From NCBI RefSeq assembly GCF_900110135.1, contig NZ_FOCO01000002.1:99508-163507 (forward strand): 64,000 nt of DNA, read 5' to 3'. The notes under the pieces were generated by a model that had not been told where the DNA came from, did not search any database, and saw nothing but the letters and a program-made list of their open reading frames with translations. Source of the DNA: Pseudorhodobacter antarcticus. GTDB lineage: Bacteria; Pseudomonadota; Alphaproteobacteria; Rhodobacterales; Rhodobacteraceae. The translations under genes and the position numbers were made by a program. Shown one piece after another: positions 36,332 through 45,853 of the stretch (positions within the stretch are counted from its first letter, which is position 1; every line of letters starts with the position of its first letter).

Positions 36332-36359
36332 GGCCCGCGCCAGTTTCCCGGCGCGGGCC
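36332..36359. terminator. bidirectional terminator hairpin after nadE
   Basis: Perfect 10-bp stem GGCCCGCGCC (36332-36341) / GGCGCGGGCC (36350-36359), 8-nt loop, one base after the nadE stop and five bases from the stop of the convergent metallo-hydrolase gene. Confidence 0.7.
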
Positions 36360-36364
36360 AAACA

Positions 36365-37291
36365 TCAGCCCATCATCATCTGATAGCTGGCAGGCACATA
36401 TTGGAACCCGTCACCGCGCGTGTCCACATATCCCAAAGCGGGAAAGGGCATGTGATAGCCGATAAAGGGCACACGGTCGGCGGCCAGCATCCCCAAAACA
36501 CGACGGCGGGTGGCGGCAGCGGCGGTTTTGTCCATGTCAAACTTCACCTCCCAATCGGGATGCGCCAGCGACCAGACATAGTGGTTGGCAAGGTCGGCCA
36601 CCAGCATCAACTGCGCGCCGTCGCTTTCCAGCATATAGCCCATGTGGCCGGGGGTGTGGCCCGCAGCATCCATCGCGGTGATGCCGGATGTGACCGCGCC
36701 ACCATCTTCCAAAAACGTGATTTGGTCATTCAAAGGCCGCACGTTTTTGTCAAACCCTTCGTTGGCCGCAGCCATCCAGTGGTTATGTTCCACACTGCCC
36801 GTGATATATTTGGCGTTGGCGAAAGTTGGCCCCGCCTCACCCATCAAACCACCGATATGGTCGCCATGCATGTGGGTCAGCACCACCGTGTCGATCTGGT
36901 CGGGGGTGTATCCGGCAGCGGCCAGCGCGCCTGTGATGCCGTCGGCGTTCAGGCCAGTGTCGAACAAAACCAGCTCGGACCCGGTGTTGACGACCGTGGG
37001 GGTAAAGAAAAACTGCGCTTTGTCGGTGGGCAAAAATGCGGCCTTTGATACTTCGGCAAATTCGGCGGGGTCGGCGTTCAACCCGAAAATCTCGGTCGGG
37101 TTTTCGACGGTGCGGGTGCCGGCCAACAGGGCTGTCACTTCAAATCCGCCCAGTTTGAAACGGTTGAATTGGGCCATGGATGCGCCTTTCATGTCTGCGG
37201 CGGCGTGAGCCATCCCCGCCAATCCGGGGGCAAAAGGCAAGGCTGCGGCGGCCATCAGCGCGTGGCGGCGGGACAGATAGGGTGTTTTCAT
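36365..37291 (-). CDS. Tat-exported MBL-fold metallo-hydrolase
   Basis: A 308-residue metallo-beta-lactamase-fold hydrolase. The start at ATG 37291 has AGGAGA 8 nt upstream and gives a twin-arginine-type leader (LSRRHALMAAAALPF, then AHAAA), so periplasmic export as a folded metalloprotein is likely. Zinc motif THMHGDHIGG near residue 125, with later ligands in GSVEHNHW, DAAGHTPGHMGY and FIGYHMPFP. The arrangement resembles MBL hydrolases of the quorum-quenching lactonase/ParaH-like group, but the substrate cannot be assigned. Convergent with nadE, divergent from gltX. Confidence 0.85.
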   Translation of the reverse strand: MKTPYLSRRHALMAAAALPFAPGLAGMAHAAADMKGASMAQFNRFKLGGFEVTALLAGTRTVENPTEIFGLNADPAEFAEVSKAAFLPTDKAQFFFTPTVVNTGSELVLFDTGLNADGITGALAAAGYTPDQIDTVVLTHMHGDHIGGLMGEAGPTFANAKYITGSVEHNHWMAAANEGFDKNVRPLNDQITFLEDGGAVTSGITAMDAAGHTPGHMGYMLESDGAQLMLVADLANHYVWSLAHPDWEVKFDMDKTAAAATRRRVLGMLAADRVPFIGYHMPFPALGYVDTRGDGFQYVPASYQMMMG

Positions 37292-37481
37292 GCGCGGCGT
37301 CTCCTGTTCCATGTACTTGCGATGTAGGGCAGGTGCTGTCTGCGGCCAACCCACCGCAGTAAATCGTCCGGGTTTGCGGCGCAAATGGAAAGTCACGTCT
37401 GCGTCAGGGCGGGGCCTTTGCCCCCGATATGGACAAACCCGCCCCCATGTGACAGATCATCAGCGTCCAAAGGAGCCTGAT

Positions 37482-38816
37482 ATGACAACCCGCCCGACCG
37501 TGACCCGTTTCGCCCCATCCCCCACCGGATATATCCATGTGGGCAATCTGCGCACCGCTTTGATGAACTGGATGATCGCCCGCAAATCGGGGGGTACGTT
37601 CATTTTGCGGCTGGATGATACCGATCAAGAACGGTCCAAACAGGAATATGCGGACGGGTTGATGGAAGATCTGGAATGGCTGGGCCTGACCTGGGACCGG
37701 GTGGAAAAGCAGTCCTTGCGGATGGACCGTTACCGCGAGGCGGCGGAAGAGTTGAAAGCCGCGGGTCGGTTTTATGAGTGTTTTGAGAGCCCGACCGATC
37801 TGGACCTGAAGCGCAAGAAATTGCTGAACATGGGCAAGCCTCCGGTTTATGACCGCACATCTTTGCGGCTGTCGGAGGCCGAAAAGGACCGGCTGCGCGC
37901 CGACAGCCCCGGTTATTGGCGGTTCAAGCTGGATTTGGAACGGATTGAATGGCCGGACGGCATTATCGGCGATGTGTCGATTGATGCGGCATCCGTTTCG
38001 GACCCGGTGTTGATCCGGGGTGATGGGCAGGTTTTGTACACCTTTGCCTCGTCGGTTGATGACATTGATATGGGTGTGACCTTTATTGTGCGGGGCGCGG
38101 ACCACGTGACCAACACGGCGACCCAAATTCAGATCATGCAGGCAATGGGGGGCACGCCGCCGAATTTCGCCCACCATTCGTTGCTGACCGGCCCGTTGGG
38201 CGAGGCGCTGTCGAAACGGCTGGGCACGCTGAGTTTGCGGGATTTGCGCGCGCAGGGGGTGGAGCCGCTGGCGCTGCTGTCGCTGATGGCGCGCTTGGGG
38301 TCATCCAAACCGGTGGAGCTGGCGGGCAGCCATCAGGAATTGATGGACGGGTTTGATATTGGCAGCTTTGGGGCGGCACCGACGAAATTCAATTCCGACG
38401 ATCTGTTTCCGCTGACCCGCGCCCATGTTCAAGGTTTGCCTTTGGATGCGGTGGCGGCGCGGATTGCAGCGCTGGGCGTGCCCGACGCATTGGCAGACGG
38501 GTTTTGGCGCGTGGCCAAGGGAAACATCACCGTGCTGGCCGATTTGGACGGCTGGTGGGCGCTTTTCCGCGACGGGGCGGAGCCGTTGATCGACGAGGAC
38601 GACCGCGAATTTGTGGCCCAAGCTGTGGCGATGCTGCCCGAGGGGCCGTTTGGCCCCGAGACGTGGAAAGACTGGACCGCGGCCGTAAAAGAGGCCACGG
38701 GGCGCAAAGGAAAAGCGCTGTTTATGCCGCTGCGAAAGGCGCTGACGGGGCAGGAACATGGGCCGGAAATGGGCGATGTGATGCCGTTGTTGCAGGTTGT
38801 GCGCGCGCGGGGTTGA
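37482..38816 (+). CDS. gltX: glutamate--tRNA ligase
   Basis: A 444-residue class I aminoacyl-tRNA synthetase. Start ATG 37482 with AAAGGAG 7 nt upstream. The HIGH-equivalent is PSPTGYIHVGNLRTA (near residue 12), the KMSKS-equivalent is LGEALSKRLGTLS (near 243). The length and LSKR form match the shorter of the two GltX-type enzymes often present in alphaproteobacteria, one of which can charge tRNA-Gln for later amidation, so discrimination between Glu and Gln tRNAs is not settled by sequence. Followed by repeat copy B. Confidence 0.93.
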   Translation: MTTRPTVTRFAPSPTGYIHVGNLRTALMNWMIARKSGGTFILRLDDTDQERSKQEYADGLMEDLEWLGLTWDRVEKQSLRMDRYREAAEELKAAGRFYECFESPTDLDLKRKKLLNMGKPPVYDRTSLRLSEAEKDRLRADSPGYWRFKLDLERIEWPDGIIGDVSIDAASVSDPVLIRGDGQVLYTFASSVDDIDMGVTFIVRGADHVTNTATQIQIMQAMGGTPPNFAHHSLLTGPLGEALSKRLGTLSLRDLRAQGVEPLALLSLMARLGSSKPVELAGSHQELMDGFDIGSFGAAPTKFNSDDLFPLTRAHVQGLPLDAVAARIAALGVPDALADGFWRVAKGNITVLADLDGWWALFRDGAEPLIDEDDREFVAQAVAMLPEGPFGPETWKDWTAAVKEATGRKGKALFMPLRKALTGQEHGPEMGDVMPLLQVVRARG

Positions 38817-38840
38817 AGTTTTGGGCGCGATAATGCGAAA

Positions 38841-38920
38841 GTATCGCGCGCGATGCGCTGGCTAAGGCACTGATTTAGAACGATATCTGAATTTTTGTTT
38901 ACCAAATATTAAGGTTTGAA
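38841..38920 (+). repeat. dispersed intergenic element, copy B
   Basis: GTATCGCGCGCGATGC (38841-38856; one mismatch to the 16-bp palindrome), 41 nt, then TTTACC (38898-38903) continuing into AAATATTAAGGTTTG. On the minus strand the box reads TTAA-N7-TAAA. Lies between convergent gltX and the sulfotransferase. Confidence 0.75.
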
Positions 38921-38970
38921 CCGCGCAGATCGCAGGGCGATTTTGCGCGGGTCAACAGCTGCGCTGCGCC

Positions 38971-39727
38971 TTATTCTGTGACCCATTCGGGGTGGCCGAT
39001 GCCCTGCAATGTTGTATGGATAAGGTCGTGATGTTTGGGGTCAAACCGATCGATGATCGACGACCCGTGCAGCTTTTCCTTTTGCGGGACCAAGGGCATA
39101 TCTGCCATTCCCAAGAAATTCAGCACGGTCGAAAAACCGCCCGCCTTGATTTCATCATAAGTGCTGTGCAGCACAGCGCCTTTGGTGTTGGCGCGGTATT
39201 GCGCGAACATGTCGTTGTGCTGTTTCAAATAGGCGGCAAAGGTTTTGGCGTTGAAATCAATCAAACTGTCGAGTTTTTCCGACCGTTTTCCCCCCGGTTT
39301 GAGGTTGTAAATCTCGGTTTCCTTGACCAACCGGCTGGAGGAAAACCGCGCCAGCACGTTGGTGCGTTCGTAGATGATTTTTGCAACCGATGTGTCGGCC
39401 ATCAATTGATCGGCAATCGCGGGCGCTTGGTTGTGCCAGATTTTGAAACCGACGGATTTCACCTCGGGGTGGTCATAAAACCATGTCACATAGGCTTGGG
39501 GGTCGGTGTCGCGCAGGGCGACGGCGGCGGCAAGATCCAGTCCGCGCATGTCGCCTTTTAGATGCGAATGGGGTGTGGGGTGAAAGGGTTCACCGTGGCA
39601 CAAAATATCGGGGTGGCTGTTCAGCGTTTCGGACAAAAGCGAGGTGCCGGAGCGCGAGCCGCTGAGGATAATAAAGCGGGCGGGGGCGGTGGGGTGCGGG
39701 CCGACGGTAGAAGCGTTTATTTGTCAA
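38971..39727 (-). CDS. sulfotransferase family protein, 5' end disrupted or non-canonical
   Basis: The long frame encodes a Stf0/NodH-like sulfotransferase (SETLNSHPDILCHGEPFHPT, later IIYERTNVLARFSSSRLVKE). The only canonical in-frame start is TTG 39636, but the PAPS-binding P-loop, FIILSGSRSGTSLL, is encoded in the same frame just 5' of it (39634-39675), and that frame meets a TGA at 39724-39726 with no ATG, GTG or TTG before the P-loop. A start-like TTG at 39727 (reading MTNKRFYRRPAPHR) is in another frame and would join the P-loop by a one-base shift in the C-rich stretch near 39677-39695. So either a frameshift has inactivated the gene, a sequencing indel exists, or a rare start is used. 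Downstream of the Rrf2 regulator on the same strand. Confidence 0.65.
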
Positions 39728-39887
39728 AATCTCAACATATATTTTGGGTGAATATTGTTCGGGAAATGGAGCCGAAAAGCGATGATTTCATCAAGATTTT
39801 TTGGCGTTTAGCCCTAGAGGGTGCTGCCCGCCCTGTCAAGGCGCCCGCCAGATTGGGGGCGGATTTGGGGCAGATTGGCGGCGGCCT

Positions 39888-40316
39888 TTACGTCAGTATC
39901 AAGGCGGTAAGGGTTGCGCGGTTGCGCGTGATGTCGGCCAGTGTGTGGGGGTCGAGAGCGGCAAAAAACGCCTCTTGGGCTGCGGCCAGTGGCGCGCGCA
40001 ACCCGCAGGCGGGCAGGATACGGCAGGAGGTGTTTGCGCCGAAACATTCGGCGACCGGGTCATCGCGCATCATGGCGCGCACCACGGCCCCGGTGCTGAT
40101 TTGGTCGGCGGGGCGGGCCAGCACCATGCCGCCGTTGCGGCCGCGTTCGGACAGCACAAACCCATCGCGGGCCAATTGGGTGGCGACCTTGGACAGATGG
40201 TTTTCGGACAGCCCGTAAAGCCCCGCGATTTCAGACGTGGGCACACGGGCAGGCGCACGCACCGCAAGGGTCATGAGGATGCGCAGGGCGTAATCGGTGA
40301 ATTTGTCTAACTGCAT
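39888..40316 (-). CDS. Rrf2 family regulator, NsrR-like
   Basis: A 142-residue winged-helix repressor with an iron-sulfur cluster motif. Start MQLDKFTDYALR at 40316 is typical of the family; the 10 extra residues possible upstream overlap the operator. The HTH spans about 25-60 (VPTSEIAGLYGLSENHLSKV), and three cysteines at 91, 98 and 104 match NsrR/IscR-type cluster ligands. NsrR senses nitric oxide by loss or nitrosylation of the cluster. A NsrR-like dyad lies 14 bases upstream of its start, suggesting autoregulation and control of the divergent microprotein. Confidence 0.85.
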   Translation of the reverse strand: MQLDKFTDYALRILMTLAVRAPARVPTSEIAGLYGLSENHLSKVATQLARDGFVLSERGRNGGMVLARPADQISTGAVVRAMMRDDPVAECFGANTSCRILPACGLRAPLAAAQEAFFAALDPHTLADITRNRATLTALILT

Positions 40317-40329
40317 GAGCAGATAATTA

Positions 40330-40342
40330 GCATTTACAATGC
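40330..40342. promoter_or_regulatory. NsrR-type dyad in divergent promoter
   Basis: GCATT-TAC-AATGC (40330-40342) is a perfect 5+3+5 dyad in the gap between the Rrf2 gene and the microprotein at 40397. Known NsrR sites have the form ATGCATTT-n-AAATGCAT, so this is a reduced match in an appropriate place; flanks are AT-rich. Confidence 0.5.
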
Positions 40343-40396
40343 GCAATTAAAATGGCTATTTAATAGGTATTGAAAATGCAGATTAAGGGGGCAAAG

Positions 40397-40552
40397 ATGA
40401 CATTGGCAGATATGATTTTATGGCCGGGCACCAAAGTATGCGAACGGCTGGGCGTTGACCCGACGGGCGATGCGGTGTTGATCCGATGGTTGATCAACAC
40501 GCTGGTGTATCTGACCGTCAGCCTGATTATTGTTTGGATTGTGGTGGTTTGA
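40397..40552 (+). CDS. 51-residue membrane microprotein, possible NsrR target
   Basis: Start ATG 40397 has AAGGGG 6 nt upstream. A soluble amphipathic N-terminus (MTLADMILWPGTKVCERLGV) is followed by one long hydrophobic helix (about residues 30-51: WLINTLVYLTVSLIIVWIVV). I do not recognise a family. Being divergent from an NsrR-like gene across a dyad, it may respond to nitric oxide or iron-sulfur stress. Confidence 0.65.
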   Translation: MTLADMILWPGTKVCERLGVDPTGDAVLIRWLINTLVYLTVSLIIVWIVVV

Positions 40553-40572
40553 CGGGGTTTTGCGCGCGGGGA

Positions 40573-41106
40573 TTAACCCCGCGCCGTCCGCAAACCTGCA
40601 TCCACCACTGCCAATTCTGCATCCGATAGGCGCTGCGCACGCGGGTATTGCGGGGCTGCGCGGTCATCCAATATGGGCGCGTTCCAGCCTGTGGTGGTGG
40701 AAAAGAAATGGCTGGTGCCTTGGTGGCCATATTCAATCAAAAACCCTTGTATCACCGCGTCCAGATAGCTGAGCAGGATGGGTGCGTGGTCGCTGGGCGG
40801 GTTGCCGCCCGGGACAGCGTAAACTTGGATAGGATGCGGGTGATCGCCGACCATCGCGTGATCGGGGCTGCGGGTGTAGCCTTGTTCGCGAAGATCGAGG
40901 GCGGACCAATCGCCGCCCGGCACCTCGGCCACCAAACCCATAATGGTGCAGGTGGGGTCGGGGATGACGGATAAAAAGCTGCGTGTCAGGTCCGGGGTGT
41001 GGACCCAAGCGCGCCGCCAGCCGCGCAAAGTGGCGGGCCGGGCGTTGGGATAGCTGTGCGTGGCGCGGTTGACGAGCGAGCCGTAGCCGAAAAAATGGTG
41101 GGTCAT
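40573..41106 (-). CDS. gamma-glutamylcyclotransferase family protein
   Basis: A 177-residue AIG2/ChaC-like fold protein. The substrate-binding FGYGSLVNRAT loop is at residues 6-16, and the family acidic region follows as DWSALDLREQGYTRSP, with the catalytic-type Glu in REQGY. Members release 5-oxoproline from gamma-glutamyl amines or glutathione. The neighbouring glycine riboswitch is on the other strand and faces away. Role in glutathione turnover is inferred from family. Confidence 0.85.
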   Translation of the reverse strand: MTHHFFGYGSLVNRATHSYPNARPATLRGWRRAWVHTPDLTRSFLSVIPDPTCTIMGLVAEVPGGDWSALDLREQGYTRSPDHAMVGDHPHPIQVYAVPGGNPPSDHAPILLSYLDAVIQGFLIEYGHQGTSHFFSTTTGWNAPILDDRAAPQYPRAQRLSDAELAVVDAGLRTARG

Positions 41107-41187
41107 GTCGGTTTCCTGTGGCGATGGGTCGGTTTCGTTTTGGGGCTTGCGCAGGCGGGCTGCGCCGGGCTAGGTTTTGCCCCATCA

Positions 41188-41385
41188 GGATCGGGAGAAT
41201 CCGGTCGGGGCGCAAGCCCTTGTTTTCTGGTGCCGAAGGAGCAACCGCCCCGGTAAACTCTCAGGCAAAAGGACCGGTTCTGGTGGTGGACTCTGGAGAG
41301 TGGCTTTCCCGCGTTTGGGGTGGCCCGCCGAAGGGATAACGATCTCAGGCGCCCTGTTGCAGGGTAAGGACAGAGGGGGCATTTT
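41188..41385 (+). ncRNA. tandem glycine riboswitch
   Basis: Two adjacent glycine aptamers. The first contains GGTGCCGAAGGAGCAA (from 41229) and ACTCTCAGGCAAAAGGACCG (41257-41276); the second starts with GGACTCTGGAGAG (from 41288) and has CCGCCGAAGGGATAAC, GATCTCAGGCGCC (from 41341) and AGGACAGAGGGGGC. A small hairpin GCCGG/CCGGC (near 41413-41430) precedes the gcvT Shine-Dalgarno, giving a possible translational or short terminator platform. Glycine binding is expected to switch on gcvTHP. This fills the 339-bp gap between the divergent genes. Confidence 0.95.
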
Positions 41386-41445
41386 GCAGATGGGGTTGGC
41401 CTGTCTGCGGGGTGCCGGGGTTTTTCCGGCGTGAAAGGGGGCGTT

Positions 41446-42558
41446 ATGGCCGATCTGAAGCGGACCGGGTTGTTTGATTTACATGTGGATTTGGGTGCCA
41501 AGATGGTGCCGTTTGCGGGGTACGAGATGCCCGTGCAATACCCCATGGGCGTGATGGGCGAGCATTTGCATTGCCGCGCGCAGGCCGGGTTGTTTGACGT
41601 AAGCCATATGGGGCGACTGGTTTTGCGCCCGCTTGGTGACATGGCGGCGTTGGAGGCGGGGCTGGAGGCGATGATGCCTGTGGCCGTGGCGGGGCTGGCC
41701 GAAGGGCGGCAGCGGTACGGGTTGCTGACCAACGCGCAAGGCGGAATTATTGATGATTTGATGTTTGCCAACCGGGGCGATCATATTTTTATGGTGGTCA
41801 ATGCGGGCTGCAAAGCGGGCGATATTGCGCATTTGCGGGTTGGTTTGGCGGGGATTGCGGAGGTGATTGAGGTCGCGGACCGCTGCCTGATCGCGCTGCA
41901 AGGCCCGCAGGCGGAGGAGGCGATATCGGGGATGATCCAAGCCGTGATGGGGATGCGGTTCATGGATGTGATCACCGCCCATTCGGTGTTTGGCGAATTG
42001 TGGATTTCGCGGTCGGGATACACCGGCGAGGATGGGTTTGAGATTTCGGTGCCCAATGGCGGGGCGGCGGGCCTTGCGCGCGCGCTGTTGGCGCATCCGG
42101 CAGTGGCCCCGATTGGCCTTGGTGCGCGCGACAGCCTGCGGCTGGAGGCGGGGCTGTGCCTATATGGTCATGACATGGACGAGGGTGTGACACCCGTAGA
42201 GGCGGGGCTGGTTTGGGCGATTTCCAAGTCGCGGCGCGGGGGGGGATTCCCCGGTGATGCGGTGATTTTGGCGCAGCTGGCGGACGGGCCTGCGCGGGTG
42301 CGGGTGGGTTTGCGCCCCGAGGGGCGTGCGCCGATGCGCGAAGGGGTTGAGATTTTTGACCGTTTGGAGGGGGGGCAGGCTGTTGGCCGCGTCACTTCGG
42401 GCGGGTTTGGGCCGTCGGTGGAAGCGCCGATTGCCATGGGGTTTGTGCCTGCCGCGCAATCGGCCGTGGGCACGCAATTGTGGGGTGAGGTGCGGGGCAA
42501 ACGCTTGCCCGTCGCGATCGCCGCTTTGCCGTTTCAACCAACCACTTACAAGCGCTGA
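41446..42558 (+). CDS. gcvT: glycine cleavage system aminomethyltransferase (T protein)
   Basis: A 370-residue tetrahydrofolate-dependent aminomethyltransferase. ATG 41446 has AAGGGGG 6 nt upstream. Motifs: the N-terminal LKRTGLFDLHVDLGAKMVPF, YEMPVQYPMGVMGEH, GLFDVSHMGRL, and the folate-binding region GYTGEDGFEIS (near residue 195) with LEAGLCLYGHDMDE. It transfers the methylene of glycine from lipoyl-GcvH to THF. First gene of the riboswitch-controlled operon gcvT-gcvH-gcvP. Confidence 0.96.
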   Translation: MADLKRTGLFDLHVDLGAKMVPFAGYEMPVQYPMGVMGEHLHCRAQAGLFDVSHMGRLVLRPLGDMAALEAGLEAMMPVAVAGLAEGRQRYGLLTNAQGGIIDDLMFANRGDHIFMVVNAGCKAGDIAHLRVGLAGIAEVIEVADRCLIALQGPQAEEAISGMIQAVMGMRFMDVITAHSVFGELWISRSGYTGEDGFEISVPNGGAAGLARALLAHPAVAPIGLGARDSLRLEAGLCLYGHDMDEGVTPVEAGLVWAISKSRRGGGFPGDAVILAQLADGPARVRVGLRPEGRAPMREGVEIFDRLEGGQAVGRVTSGGFGPSVEAPIAMGFVPAAQSAVGTQLWGEVRGKRLPVAIAALPFQPTTYKR

Positions 42559-42588
42559 GGCCAGCGTTTTACCATAAGGACCAAGCAC

Positions 42589-42951
42589 ATGATGAAATTT
42601 ACCGAAGATCACGAATGGCTGCGGGTGGAGGGCGATCTGGTGGTCGTGGGCATCACCGAACATGCCGCCACGCAATTGGGCGATGTGGTGTTTGTGGAGC
42701 TGCCAGAGGTGGAAACCATGGTCGCCACCGGGGATGAGGTGGTGGTGATTGAAAGCGTCAAGGCGGCGTCTGACATTCTGGCCCCGGTCGATGGTGAGAT
42801 TGTGGAGGTCAATGACGCGCTGACCGACAAACCCGGTTTGGTGAATGATGACCCGCTGGGCGATGCGTGGTTTTTCAAGCTGAAGATTGATGACATGGGC
42901 GTGCTGGACGCGTTCATGTCCGAAGATGAATACGCCGATTTTATTGGCTGA
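42589..42951 (+). CDS. gcvH: glycine cleavage system H protein
   Basis: A 120-residue lipoyl carrier. Start at ATG 42589 with AAGGA 8 nt upstream (the next ATG, 42592, would be spaced too far). N-terminal [14 protein letters not shown], lipoylated Lys58 in [11 protein letters not shown], and the C-terminal [12 protein letters not shown] all match GcvH. Shuttles aminomethyl and electrons between P, T and L proteins. The 3' end is 58 bases before gcvP. Confidence 0.97.
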   Translation: MMKFTEDHEWLRVEGDLVVVGITEHAATQLGDVVFVELPEVETMVATGDEVVVIESVKAASDILAPVDGEIVEVNDALTDKPGLVNDDPLGDAWFFKLKIDDMGVLDAFMSEDEYADFIG

Positions 42952-43009
42952 TACCCGCCCCTTTCGCCACGGCGGGGGGGCACCAAAACCGCGCTTTTTG
43001 GGGATGACC

Positions 43010-45853
43010 ATGACCTATACGCCTGTTGACTATGACACCTATGATTTCGCCAACCGCCGCCATATCGGCCCATCGCCCGAGGAAATGGCCGCGATGTTGC
43101 GCGCGGTTGGGGCCGCCAGTCTGGATGCGCTGATGGATGAAACCATCCCGGCGTCGATCCAACAAAAGACGCCGCTGGGCTGGCCCGCATTGACCGAGCA
43201 TGAGTTTTTGGCCAAAATGCGCGATGTGGCGGGGATGAACAAGGTGATGACCAGCTTGATTGGTCAAGGCTATTACGGCACCAACACGCCGCCTGCGATT
43301 CAGCGCAACATCCTTGAAAACCCCGCGTGGTACACGGCCTATACCCCCTATCAGCCCGAAATTGCCCAAGGGCGGTTGGAGGCGTTGCTGAATTACCAGA
43401 CCATGGTGGCGGATTTGACGGGCCTGCCTGTGGCCAATGCGAGTTTGTTGGATGAGGCGACGGCGGCAGCGGAGGCCATGACCATGGCCGAACGCAGCGC
43501 GAAATCCAAAGCGCGCGGGTTTTTTGTGGACCGCAACTGCCATCCGCAAACGATTGCGGTGATCAAAACCCGCGCCGCCCCCTTGGGGATTGAGGTGCAT
43601 GTGGGCGACCCGGCGGCGATGGATGCGAGCGCTGTGTTTGGTGGGATTTTTCAATATCCCGGCACGTACGGCCATGTGACCGATTACACCGACCAGATCG
43701 AGGCCTTGCACGCCTTCAAGGCGATTGCGGTGGTGGCGACAGATTTATTGGCGCTGACCATGATCAAGGAACCCGGTGCGATGGGGGCCGATATTGCGGT
43801 GGGGTCCAGCCAGCGCTTTGGGGTGCCGCTGGGGTACGGCGGGCCACATGCGGCGTTTATGGCGTGTAAGGATGAGTTGAAACGCGCGATGCCGGGGCGG
43901 ATTGTGGGCGTGTCGATCGACAGCCACGGCAACATGGCGTACCGGTTGAGCTTGCAAACCCGCGAACAGCATATTCGCCGCGAAAAGGCCACGTCAAACG
44001 TGTGTACGGCGCAGGCGCTGCTGGCGGTGATGGCGTCATTTTATGCAGTGTTTCATGGGCCAAAGGGCCTGCGCGCGATTGCCGAACGCGTGCATTTTGC
44101 CACCGTGCGTTTGGGCCGGGCGCTGCGGGCGGCGGGGGCCAAAGTTTCCCCCGATGCGTTTTTTGACACCATCACGGTGGAGGTGGGGGTGGGCCAAGCC
44201 GGTATCCTTGCCGCTGCGCGCCATGAAGGGTTAAATTTCCGCAAGATCGGGCATGACCGCGTGGGGATTTCGCTGGACGAGACCACGGATGAGCGCGTGT
44301 TGATGCGGGTCTTGCGCGCCTTTGGGATTGACGGCGTGGCCCCGCACCGCGCGGAACTGGGGTTCCCTGAAGCGATGGTGCGGACCAGCGATTACCTGAC
44401 CCATCCGGTCTTTCATATGAACCGGGCGGAATCGGAAATGATGCGCTATATGCGCCGATTGTCGGACCGTGATTTGGCGCTGGACCGCGCGATGATCCCG
44501 CTGGGGTCATGCACGATGAAGCTGAACGCGGCGGCGGAAATGATGCCGATCACTTGGCCGGAATTTGGGTCGTTGCACCCGTTTGTGCCGGTTGATCAAG
44601 CGCAGGGATATGCGTATGCGATTTCGGATTTGTCGGAAAAGTTGTGTGAGATTACGGGTTATGATGCCATGAGCATGCAGCCCAATTCCGGCGCGCAGGG
44701 CGAATATGCAGGGCTGCTGACGATTGCCGCCTATCACCGCGCGAATGGCGGGGCGGCGCGTGATGTTTGCCTGATCCCCACATCGGCGCATGGCACCAAC
44801 CCGGCATCGGCGCAAATGGCGGGGATGAAGGTGGTTGTGGTGAAATCTGCGCCGAATGGCGATGTGGATTTGGATGATTTTCGCGAAAAAGCGGCGGCGG
44901 CGGGCGACCGGTTGGCTGCCTGCATGATCACCTATCCATCGACCCACGGCGTGTTTGAAGAAACCGTGCGCGAGGTGTGCCAGATTACGCATGACCACGG
45001 CGGGCAGGTTTATATTGACGGCGCGAACATGAATGCGCTGGTGGGCTTGGTGAAACCCGGCAAAATTGGCGGCGATGTGAGCCATTTGAACCTGCACAAA
45101 ACCTTTGCCATTCCGCATGGCGGCGGTGGGCCGGGGATGGGGCCAATCGGGGTTGGCGCGCATTTGGCCCCCTATTTGCCGGGCCACCCAGAACAGACCG
45201 GGCTGGAGGAGGGGCCGGTTTCAGCGACACCTTATGGGTCGGCGTCTATCTTGCTGATTTCATGGGCTTATTGTTTGATGATGGGCGGGGAGGGGTTGAC
45301 GCAAGCCACCCGCGTGGCGATTTTGAACGCCAATTATATCGCAGCTAGGCTGAACGGGGCCTATCCGATTTTGTTTATGGGCAACAAAGGCCGCGTGGCG
45401 CATGAATGTATTTTGGACACCCGCCCCTTTGCCGATGTGGGCGTGACGGTGGATGACATTGCCAAGCGGTTGATTGACAATGGGTTTCACGCGCCAACGA
45501 TGTCTTGGCCCGTCACGGGAACCTTGATGGTGGAGCCGACCGAGAGTGAGACGAAAGCGGAGATTGACCGCTTTATCACCGCCCTTTTGGCCATCCGTGA
45601 GGAGATTAGGGCGGTGGAGGATGGCGAGATTTCGGCGGAGGACAGCCCGCTGCGCCATGCGCCCCACACGGTCAATGATCTCGTGGCCGAATGGGACCGC
45701 AAATACAGCCGCGAACAGGCCTGTTTCCCGCCCGGCGCGTTCCGGGTGGACAAATACTGGCCGCCTGTGGGCCGCGTTGACAACGTGCATGGCGACCGCA
45801 ATTTGATTTGCACTTGCCCGCCGCTCTCCGATTACGCGGAGGCTGCCGAGTAA
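43010..45853 (+). CDS. gcvP: glycine dehydrogenase (decarboxylating), P protein
   Basis: A 947-residue single-chain GcvP (homodimeric type). ATG 43010 gives [23 protein letters not shown] 43004 is an alternative two codons earlier. The PLP lysine is in [19 protein letters not shown] (near residue 690), with the P-protein signatures [20 protein letters not shown], and [12 protein letters not shown]. It decarboxylates glycine and loads the aminomethyl on GcvH. The stop overlaps the next start (TAATG), so trxC is coupled to this operon. Confidence 0.96.
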   Translation: MTYTPVDYDTYDFANRRHIGPSPEEMAAMLRAVGAASLDALMDETIPASIQQKTPLGWPALTEHEFLAKMRDVAGMNKVMTSLIGQGYYGTNTPPAIQRNILENPAWYTAYTPYQPEIAQGRLEALLNYQTMVADLTGLPVANASLLDEATAAAEAMTMAERSAKSKARGFFVDRNCHPQTIAVIKTRAAPLGIEVHVGDPAAMDASAVFGGIFQYPGTYGHVTDYTDQIEALHAFKAIAVVATDLLALTMIKEPGAMGADIAVGSSQRFGVPLGYGGPHAAFMACKDELKRAMPGRIVGVSIDSHGNMAYRLSLQTREQHIRREKATSNVCTAQALLAVMASFYAVFHGPKGLRAIAERVHFATVRLGRALRAAGAKVSPDAFFDTITVEVGVGQAGILAAARHEGLNFRKIGHDRVGISLDETTDERVLMRVLRAFGIDGVAPHRAELGFPEAMVRTSDYLTHPVFHMNRAESEMMRYMRRLSDRDLALDRAMIPLGSCTMKLNAAAEMMPITWPEFGSLHPFVPVDQAQGYAYAISDLSEKLCEITGYDAMSMQPNSGAQGEYAGLLTIAAYHRANGGAARDVCLIPTSAHGTNPASAQMAGMKVVVVKSAPNGDVDLDDFREKAAAAGDRLAACMITYPSTHGVFEETVREVCQITHDHGGQVYIDGANMNALVGLVKPGKIGGDVSHLNLHKTFAIPHGGGGPGMGPIGVGAHLAPYLPGHPEQTGLEEGPVSATPYGSASILLISWAYCLMMGGEGLTQATRVAILNANYIAARLNGAYPILFMGNKGRVAHECILDTRPFADVGVTVDDIAKRLIDNGFHAPTMSWPVTGTLMVEPTESETKAEIDRFITALLAIREEIRAVEDGEISAEDSPLRHAPHTVNDLVAEWDRKYSREQACFPPGAFRVDKYWPPVGRVDNVHGDRNLICTCPPLSDYAEAAE

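Noticed and set aside
39781..39792. Palindrome GATGATTTCATC upstream of the sulfotransferase
   Set aside because: Short 5+2+5 repeat of a kind expected by chance in this length of DNA, and not near a convincing promoter.
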